DNA of 64,000 nt, from the NCBI RefSeq assembly GCF_947507565.1, contig NC_089175.1, positions 1,787,733 to 1,851,732 on the forward strand. The letters are read 5' to 3'. Origin of the DNA: Oscarella lobularis. Taxonomy: Eukaryota; Porifera; Homoscleromorpha; Homosclerophorida; Oscarellidae. This document shows positions 55,814-64,000 of the stretch, one piece after another. The notes under the pieces were generated by a model, which saw nothing but the letters and a program-made list of their open reading frames with translations, made no database searches and had not been told where the DNA came from. Position 1 is the first letter of the stretch. Each line of letters opens with the position of its first letter. A program made the translations under genes and the position numbers.

Positions 55814-58800
55814 TCAGCGAATCGCCGTTTTGCATTTGACGGCGGCGTCTTCATAATGATTGCACGTATTTGTTCCGTACCCGGCGTGGCGGCACTTGTC
55901 GAGTGACTGCTCATTTCCAACGCACTGAACTTGATCGAGCCACACAATGCCAGAACCGGGTCCATAGGAAATGGCGGTCGTTTCCGCGCCGAGATAAAAA
56001 CCCAGTTGGCGACACACGACGTCGCCGTCGAATTTTTCCCACGATCGACCGCACACCGTTCCCCAGACTCCGCTGTGGTAGACTTCGACTCGGCCTTCAC
56101 TTTTTCCTGAACCTCCGACGAGACGAACAGCTGAAGGAAAAAAATGTAAGCGTTTTACGTTAGTTCTCCGGCGATATCAAAAGCTTACCTTTTTGACAAG
56201 ATACGTAGAATCGATCTGAAGGGTTTGTGCAATAGAAACGTCCCCACTGAACGCCCGTGGAGCAATCTATTTCCTTTTTGTAGCTGGTAAGACAAGATGG
56301 ATTCGCTGCTTGCAAAGGCTGCAATGAGGGGCCGGATCTTCGGTAGCTGCGCGGTAAAGACGGACCATAACCGGCGGCTTCGCACGCCGTTGAGCGCTGA
56401 CGATTTCCCCACGAATTCGCGCCGCACACGACACCCCATGTTTTTTGAGTTGGATTGTACACCTGAAGATAGCCGTTGGAACGACCACTGGTTGACAATC
56501 GGACGCCTAAGGTGAAAATTATAAAATTTTCTTTCGATTAATATTGCCTTCTGACTCACTGGGACTGCACTGAACTTGGGCGTACGCGTAGTTGGAGCAA
56601 TAGCCGTTTCGGCGAAATGAACGAGCCCAGTTGTTATAAGAAAACGACTGAACCGGAGTCACTTTACTGTACGAGCAGTCTTGAAGAAGACTTTCTGTTC
56701 CTCGGCAGTGAAAGTTCGTCAGCAGATTACTGCTGTATTGGTACTTATACTTGGGAGAATCTACGGCTTTTCCTCCTGAATATCCGAGTTGTCTACAAAC
56801 GACGGCAGCGTTTGTGTCACTCCATCCGGCGTCGCAGATCGAATACCAAGCGCCGTCGGTGAGCACTTCGATTCGGCCTTCAAATTCATTTGGACCAGAC
56901 GCGAAACGGACTCCCGGCGTTGCTCTTCGACGAACGCATTCTGTCATTTGAGCCGGGGAAAGAAGATCGCTGAGAAAGAAACATTGGATATCATTCGCTT
57001 CCGTTTGGAGAACTTGACTTGACGACAGGTTGGTGGCTGACGGATGAAAAGTAGGAGGTTGCCCGTTTTGTTGAAGAAGGCTTTTCCTTTCGTCGTACGT
57101 GTAACCAAGAGCGGTAACTTTAAGCAAATTGATTGGGCGATTCCAGGTCGGTTGGGGCAGGAGCGGAGTCGTTGTTTCGGGATAGGTGAGACTCAGATAC
57201 TTCATTGTTGAGTTCAGAGTATACTTACCTTCAAATGATGGATAGTTGTTTGGCCCGTCACCGTGTCTCTTTTGCCAATCGTACCAGAGACGATCAAGGA
57301 AGCAGTGGTGCTATGAAGAAACTCTTATAAGAGAAATTTGGTTGTCGATGAACTGAATCTTACGAAGTAAAAGACTGGATCACGTGGCGATTTCGTACTT
57401 GCCATATCACCGCCGACCGCTCCATGAAGATTATTGTGTTTACTTTCTGTTGGCGGTCTAAATTTAGTGTACAAGCTGAGTTTTTGATCTTCGTCAAGCT
57501 GCGACTGAGACGCTTGCTCGGAGCCAATCATGTTTCGTTGTATGCATTCTGACGGGTCTGAATGCCATTCAGATTTATTGAAGTGACCTGTGTTAACGCA
57601 GTAGTCAGGTGGGTCGCCGTTTTGTGCTCCACCGAGAGGTATCCAGATTTTTGAATCGTTGATCTTTTCTCCCGCCCAATTCCAGTAAGGAAGGCGAAGA
57701 GCATCATCGTTGCGAGCAATTTGTATAGCTCTTTCTAACATAGTCAGAAATGCGCGGTGCCAAGGAAAAAGGCCAGGATCACTAAGAAAACGAGACGTTT
57801 TGGTCAAGAAAACGGAGGCGAATTCCCTGAGTACCGGTGCGCCCCTTGGTCAAAACCGTCCGAATGAAGAGCAGCTAATTCGTTAATAACGCCGTTCTTT
57901 TTCAGGATTTTGAATCCTTCAATTATTGACATCCAGTCCTCGCGTCTGTTGTTTGCCATGTCAATCAAATTGCATCGAGCCTCTACGAGAGAAGATGTTG
58001 CTAAATTTACGCCACATGCAGTCTAATGTCACGAACTTACTGGGTCCGAACTCGTGAGCAATGTTTCTCATATCGTTGAAATCGTCGACAGCGAGAACGT
58101 ATTCTCTGTCACCATTCTTTGGCGTGGCTATATTGATCAACTCTCGCTGATCGGAGGCAAATCGAAAATTTGCCGGTCCCATGACAAAAACTGTTGCCTT
58201 GTCGCTTTCCTTCAGCACGTCAGCGGCTGTCTCGGGATTCCCGCCTTCAGTCGAGCCTCCGTTGGTTACAACAAAAACTACTTTATCGGCTCCAGATCGA
58301 GCTCCTTTGCTGGCATCATTAATTAGTGAGTGAGCTAAGGCGAGAGCTCCTTTTATGTTCCTCGATTCACCTCCGATGTACGGAATTGAATCGACGGCCG
58401 ATTTGAGGTTTGCTCGAGGTGTAGAGTAAACTGAGATGTCGTCAAAATCGAATTCAATTGTTGTTTGACTGGACGTCGAGAATGTGATGACAGCAACCCT
58501 GACGGAGCAGCGGCATCCTATGGTCAACGCGTGATCTATCGTAAGAGCGACGAAGGACTTCTGCTTCGAGAAGTCGTCTCTTGAAATGCTGCCAGAGTTG
58601 TCCATGACGAAAAGGAGATCAACGTTCGTCACGCCGTCGCTTTCCGTTAGTTCGTCACTGAAGGAATTCGAGTGTGCGGCGAAAATGGAGAAGAAGGCGT
58701 TTCTTAGTTTCGCTGCATTTTTCGAAGAGGCTTGGGAATTTGACACTGAGCAGCACGCACAGGTGCACAGGAGAATGATAAAACACCGAAGTTTTGTCAT
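55814..58800 (-). pseudogene. VWA - tyrosinase - SRCRx3 secreted enzyme, copy 2 (frameshifted)
   Basis: Exons 58800-58041, 57982-57364, 57310-56560, 56506-56189 and 56130-55814. The VWA exon is almost identical to copy 1, including silent sites. The CuB signature is HNNLHGAVGGDM...DPVFYF with the next exon HHCFLDRLWYDWQ. The tyrosinase exon has a single-base deletion around 57800-57830, relative to copy 3, that shifts the frame between HRYSGNSPPF and LTKTSRF. Other domains are open. The start is the ATG at 58800, aligned with copy 1; an upstream in-frame ATG at 58857 adds 19 residues before the signal peptide and is less likely. Confidence 0.76.
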
Positions 58801-58959
58801 TGAACTCGAAGGAGGGTATGATGGATCTGAAATTGGTACGAATTTATATATGGCCACTCTGGCCTTTAGATAACATCATCCTGCGTTGGAGTGAAGATAC
58901 TCTAAGAAGCAGATAACAGCTTCTAAGAATTTTCTAGACGCCCTTTTTCGATAATAAGG

Positions 58960-59240
58960 TATACAAATAGGATATAGGACATTAGGGTGTGTAGGACGTA
59001 GTACAGAATATTACGGTGTGTAGGATTACCCTTTCCAAGTGGCGGTTACAATGCGCGGAGGAAGTTTCAAATAGAAATTCTTTTGTGCAAATGAGGATTC
59101 TAGAGAGAAAATCGTAGACTTAGGTATGCAAATGAGGATATAGGACATTAGGGTGTGTAGGACGTATAGGATATTACGGTGTGTAGGATTACCTTTTCTA
59201 AGTGGGAGAATACGCGTGACGCATCCTCAGGAAGTTTCAA
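58960..59240. repeat. Two further ATTAGGGTGTGTAGGA-type repeats
   Basis: Copies of the 54590 element at about 58970-59040 and 59128-59230, with GAGGATATAGGACATTAGGGTGTGTAGGACGTA, GGATATTACGGTGTGTAGGATTACC and GGGAGAATACGCGT. Confidence 0.8.
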
Positions 59241-59644
59241 ATAGAAAATTCTTTTGTGCAAATGCAGATTGATTCTAGAGAGAATCCGTGGTGACGTCTT
59301 GGCACTCAATCCTTTGGCTGTGAACGCTTCTACTCGTGATCATACTTTCTATTCTACACCAGACCCTATTCGGTGTTGCTGGTTGAAGAGGAAACGGACA
59401 GACTCTGACCGCCTTCACAAGTGATCGGAATTTGGCAAATGCTTGGCGCGTCCAAGGTTTTTTTAAGACGAAACAAATTGCACACTAGTGCCGCAGACGA
59501 GTCTATACATCGTCGTCGACGTTTGACGTGATGGAACCAACATAACTGAAGCGACGGAAATTGAATAGGCAAGTCACACAGTAGGTAAATCCTCGCTTAT
59601 CCGGACACCCGTGTACAAACTCCACTCGCAAAGACCCACCCACA

Positions 59645-60837
59645 GTACGGTCGCTTGAAATCCCGGCAGTATCGAATCGACGAGATCACGTTCCGTTATG
59701 TTTGAACTGAACGTGCCCTCGTTGGTGGGACCACTGAAGACGGAGAAATGACATCGTCTCGAGGTGGTCTATTTATCCGATTTCAAGCTATTCTAGAAAC
59801 GTCCAATGAGCCCAATCAAGAGTAAAAGTGTCGCGACGAACCTGAGAGGCGAAACGCGATGACGTACGGGTCTTCGTCTCCGAAGTCCGTCCCCATCTCG
59901 GATCGTGAACCAAATTGGCGAGAGGACCCCCGATGCCTATGAGACACACATTGCTCGCGTCCAAATAGCCGAGCGCATATCGTCTCGCATTCAACGCTCT
60001 CGCCTCGTCCGCCGTCGCCTTGGTAATGCGTCGCGCCAGCGTCACGTCGAACGACGCCGCCTGAGCGATGGCGTGCGGAAAGATGGTCACGTACGAAGCG
60101 AGACGCGTCTGCATGGAATAGTGCGACATGTCGTAGTCGTCGGCGACGCCGTGAATGCACGTCTGATCCCACCAGAACGAGGGGATGCCAAGATCGAGTA
60201 TGGGAGCGGCGTAGATGGCGCTCAATTGGACGATTTGATCGTCGAGCGAAACGCGTCCGGCGAGATCGGCGACGCGTTCGGCGAGATCGGCGACGCGTTC
60301 GGCGAGCGGGAGCGACGCGTTGCAGAAGGGGAGCGATCGCGACGGCGAATTTTCGTCGCACGATCGTGACGATGTCGACGTGCCGTCTAGACAGAAAATG
60401 TCGTGCGTTTCGAACGTCTCGTTGCTCGTGTAGTTCCAGCGACTGAGCGACACGCATTTGGAGTCGTCGCATTTTCTGAGAGAAACTTGGGCTCCTGTTG
60501 TGAAGCTGTCTGCTTGGAGTACGAAGGTGGTGTCGTTCGCGAGCGCCAATAGGGAAGTCGTGTTGGAGTATTTCCACTCTTGCACGAAAGCGGTCGAGTC
60601 GTTTCTGCAATCGGCGGCAACGACGAGATTTTTGTCTTGCACCGACGCTCCGTAGTGTCCTCTCAGGACGACAGCGGTCAAGCATCGAGAGTCATCGGCT
60701 GCCGGTCGCACTGTGCCGTCGTCGTGCAGTCGCCAGTGTTGGCCGGGACGTGCTTGGCCGCACGGTGAAAGGTACAGTGTCTTTACTGAACCAAGAAGGA
60801 GGAAGCATGCAAGAATGGAATGAAAAGCAAAGGACAT
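59645..60837 (-). pseudogene. Truncated GH3 glycosidase copy
   Basis: Matches the GH3 gene from its start (signal peptide, beta-trefoil, first part of the barrel) to about 38420. A small tandem duplication ([15 protein letters not shown], from 60250-60305) and a deletion replace YGEDPYVI with a shifted frame (SETKTRTSS). It is cut off at about 59645, losing the nucleophile region, the second GH3 domain and the FnIII domain. A secreted trefoil-only product is conceivable, but a functional glycosidase is not. Confidence 0.8.
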
Positions 60838-60844
60838 AGCTAGA

Positions 60845-61430
60845 GGAATGGATCACGTGCACGACGACTCTACAATCGCCTAATAATCTGGTAAGTTATT
60901 AGAAGACCGAAGAATCGATGGCTCTTCTTCCCAAAACTCTGAGCTGTCTTCAAACGATGGCAGCGTAAATTCCATTAGGAAGGCTCCTCCTATTTAGTAA
61001 GTTTGTTAGGGCTAGTGGACGTGATTGGTGGATTGTATTTTTTTCTGTCACCACACCCAGAGGAAGTTTAAGTTGCTATTCATTTAGGCTCTGTTATCGG
61101 TGTTTCTTTGGCCCGTCTCGACTCACTTTTCCATTCCAAGACGAAGCGCAGACTGCACGCTCAGCTTCCATATGCATCAGGGAAGGCCGAAACGTGCCAT
61201 CGAGTGTTTTGGTAACGTACAGCGCTGCTCCTTTGTGTCTGCGCAGATCTTGCTTTTTTTAGTTCTCAGGCCTACCTGTAGTCTACTCCTGAAGTCCTTC
61301 TTGTTGGAAAACTAGCTGTACGCGAAAAGACGCTTGTTGTGCTGCTGACTCTTTTCTAATACAACGTCAAAGGTGAAAGGAAACACAGAAATTTCGTGCA
61401 ATAACAACTAGAAGGTGACTCAACTCAACT
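60845..61430. other. Intergenic, contains GH3 5' flank and SRCR debris
   Basis: 60900-61110 resembles the sequence upstream of the intact GH3 gene (TGGCTCTTCTTCC, CTAGTGGACGTGATTGGTGGATTGT as at 39785-39812). 61335-61400 repeats the TACAACGTCAAAGGTGAAAGGAAACACAGAAA remnant. No gene seen. Confidence 0.5.
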
Positions 61431-61432
61431 AG

Positions 61433-64000
61433 CTAATGCATGATGAACGAGTTTATTCGGGCAGGGAACTTCAGCGATGCTAGAAACGACGTGCTAGACG
61501 CCGTTTTGCAATTGACGGCGGCGTCTTGATAATGATCGCACGTCGATGTTCCGTACCCGGCATGGCGGCACTTGTCGAGCGACTTCTCATTTCCAACGCA
61601 CTGAACTTGATCGAGCCACACAATGCCCGAACCGGGTCCGTAGGAAATGGCCGTCGTTTCTGCTCCGAGACTGAAGCCCAGTTGACGACACACGACGTCG
61701 CCGTCGGATTTTCCCCACCACCGACCGCACACTGTTCCCCAGACTCCGTTGTGGTAGACTTCAACTCGGCCTCCGTTTCTTCCTGAACCTCCGACGAGAC
61801 GAACAGCTGAAGGAGAAAATGTAAGCGTTTTACGTTTGTTCTCGGACGATATCAAAGGCTTACCTTTTTGACAAGATACGTAGAATCGATCTGAACGGCT
61901 CGTGCAATATGAACGTCCCCACTGAACGCCCGTGGAGCAATCTATTTCCTTTCTGTAGCTGGTAAGGCACGATGGATACGCTGCTTGCAAAGGCTGCAAT
62001 TGGACGCCGGAGCTTCGGTAGCTGCGGGGGTAAGACGGACCATAACCGGCGGCTTCGCACGCCGTTGAGCGCTGGCGATTTCCCCACGAATTTGCGCCGC
62101 ACACGGCACCCCATATTTTTTTAGTTGGATTGTACACCTGAAGATAGCCGTTGGAACGACCACTGGTTGACAATCGGACGCCTAAGGTGCGAAATTAGAA
62201 ACTGTTCTTTTGATTAGCAATTGCCTTCTGACTCACCTGGACTGCACTGAACTTGAGCGTACGCGTAGTTGGAGCAATAGCCATTTCGGCGAAATGAACG
62301 GTACCAGGAAAATGACCGAATCGGAGTCACTTTACTGTACGAGCAGTCTTGAAGAAGAGTTTCTGTTCCTCGGCAGTGAAAATTTGTCAGCAGATTACTG
62401 CTGTATTGGTACTTCCACTTGGGAGAATCTACGGCCTTTCCTCCTGAATATCCGAGCTGTCTACAAACGACGGCAGCGTCTGCATCGCTCCATCCGGCGT
62501 CGCAGATTGAATACCACGCACCGTTTATTAGAACCTCGACTCGGCCTTCAAATTGGTTTGGGCCGGATGCAAGGCGGACTCCTGGCGTTGCTCGCCGGCG
62601 AACACATTCCGTCAGTTGAGATGGAGATAGGCGATCGCTGAGAAACGAACACTGGGTATTCGCTTTCATTTGGAGAACTTGACTGGGCGACATTTTGCGT
62701 CGAAGCAGCATTGCTGAACGAAGTGCCGAGACAGTCGTTGACGGTCGATAGACAGATCCTATTGATGTTATTACGCCACGTCGGCGCCGGTCGTTTTTTT
62801 GAATAATGGTCTTGCTTTCTTTGTCGTACGTGTAACCGAGATCGTTAACATTGAGCAAATCAACCGGGCGATTCAAGGGCTGATCAGAATGGGGCAAGAG
62901 CGGAGTCGTTGTTCCGGGATAGTCGAGATTTAGGTGCATCATGTGTGAGTACAGAGTGTACCCGTTTCCTGATGATGGATAGTTGTTAGGTCCTTCACCG
63001 TGCTGCTTTTGCCAATCATACCAAAGACGGTCGATAAAGCAGTGGTGCTATAAGAGAAAGATCATGATAAAGATAAATTACTTTGTTGCTGTTGTCTTAC
63101 AAAGTAAAAGATTGGATCAAGTGGTGCTGTGAAGCCATTTGCCATATGCGATCCGGTTCCGAATTTTCCGTGTAAATGGTTGTGTCGATCAGGTCCACTT
63201 TCTGTTTTACTTCTGAAATTTTCGTACGAGTCAGTTCCTTCTCTATCTTTGTCAAGCTCTGACTGAGACGCTTGAGGTGCGGTTAGTAACCCCGTGTTGA
63301 AATTTCTCTTTATGCATTCTGACGGGTCTGGATGCCAGTCAGATTTTTTGAAATGACCTGTATTAACGCAGAACGCGTTGTTTGCATCGCCGTTCTGTTG
63401 TCCGCCGAGATGTTCCCAAATTTTCGACGTTACGGGACTTTCCCCTGCCCAATTCCAGTAAGGAAGACGAAGAGCGTCGTCGTTGAGAGCAATTTGTAGA
63501 GCTCTTTCTATCATAGACAGAAAGGCGCGGTGCCAAGGAAGAAAACCAGCGCTTCTAAGAAAAGATTTGGTCAAAGAACTAAAGTGATTGGTTATATAGT
63601 ACCCGTGCGCGTAGCCTTCTGTCCAGGTCTCCATGTGAAGGCCGTTCATCTTATTGATAACACCGTTTTTTTTTAGGATTTTAAATCCTTCAATTATCAA
63701 CTTCCAGTCTTCAGGGCGATTTTTTGCCATGTCGATCAAATTGCATCGAGCCTCTACGAGAGAAGACGCGGCTGCACTGCGGTTGAAGCTAATATGATTG
63801 ACTTACTGGATCCGAACTCTTCAGCAATGCCACTCATGTCGTCAAAATCGTCAACAACCAGAACGTATTCTCTATCACTGTTCTTCGGTGTGGCTATATT
63901 GATCAATTCTTGCTGACTGTAGACAGACTGAAAATTCGCCACTCCCATGGCAAAAACTGTTGCCTTGTCCGTTCCCTTCAACACGTCAGCAGCCGGCTTG
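61433..64000 (-). CDS. VWA - tyrosinase - SRCRx3 secreted enzyme, copy 3 (cut by window end)
   Basis: Exons (64000)-63807, 63753-63101, 63047-62237, 62181-61864 and 61806-61433; the VWA N-terminus lies beyond the window. The tyrosinase exon is fully open: LHMETWTEGYAHGYYI and FLPWHRAFLSM provide CuA histidines, HNHLHGKFGTGSHM...LDPIFYF and HHCFIDRLWYDWQ provide CuB. SRCR domains follow with their usual cysteines (CDAGWSDADAAVVCRQLGY; VCGANSWGNRQRSTACEAAGY; VCGRWWGKSDGDVVCRQLGF). The C-terminus is longer than in copies 1 and 2 (ending ARINSFIMH). This is the reference copy for judging the others. It probably acts outside the cell as a phenol-oxidising enzyme. Confidence 0.85.

Noticed and set aside
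1-64000. CRISPR arrays, rRNA, tRNA or bacterial operon features
   Set aside because: None found by eye; the spliced gene structures and domain set are eukaryotic.

Overview
This window is eukaryotic and almost certainly from an early-branching animal. Genes are split by very short introns (about 45-250 bp, GT-AG) and lie close together on both strands. The domain repertoire is metazoan-style: SRCR, Sushi/CCP, fibronectin type II, von Willebrand A, tyrosine kinase, CARD and PLAT. A sponge, perhaps homoscleromorph-like, is my best inference; no marker proves it.

Layout. 0.1-6.0 kb: two tandem CARD + P-loop GTPase genes. 6.4-21.4 kb: an interleaved, partly chimeric duplication of two unrelated genes, a PLAT + FAD-linked sugar-lactone-oxidase fusion and a large beta-propeller/helical-repeat protein. 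One full copy of each survives among truncated ones, next to a 707-bp TA-flanked MITE. 21.5-30.4 kb: ordinary single-copy genes, namely a Golgi-type sulfotransferase, a zinc-type alcohol dehydrogenase, a TBC Rab-GAP, a small basic protein, a ciliary-looking EF-hand/dynein-stalk-like protein and a GFO/IDH/MocA oxidoreductase. 30.4-36.1 kb: a PrimPol primase-polymerase fused in frame to a gamma-glutamylcyclotransferase-like domain, two tandem paralogues of an unrecognised gene, and a decayed PrimPol fragment. 36.2-39.6 kb: a secreted GH3 glycosidase with an N-terminal ricin-type beta-trefoil.

40.1-49.2 kb holds the most unusual gene. A long extracellular array of CCP, SRCR and FN2 modules, nearly all on phase-1 exons, splices in frame into a seven-transmembrane exon and then into a complete tyrosine kinase. 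51.4-64.0 kb (minus strand) holds three tandem copies of a secreted VWA-tyrosinase-SRCRx3 enzyme. They are separated by fragments of the GH3 gene, the kinase gene and SRCR exons. Copies 1 and 2 carry frameshifts next to the copper-A site; copy 3, cut by the window end, is open.

Themes: strong tandem duplication with exon-level chimerism, several unusual fusions (7TM-kinase, PrimPol-GGCT, PLAT-oxidase, VWA-tyrosinase-SRCR), and candidate innate-immunity or self-defence proteins (CARD-GTPase, SRCR receptors, phenoloxidase-type tyrosinases). Exon borders were worked out by eye from splice signals and reading-frame continuity. No alignment or database search was run.
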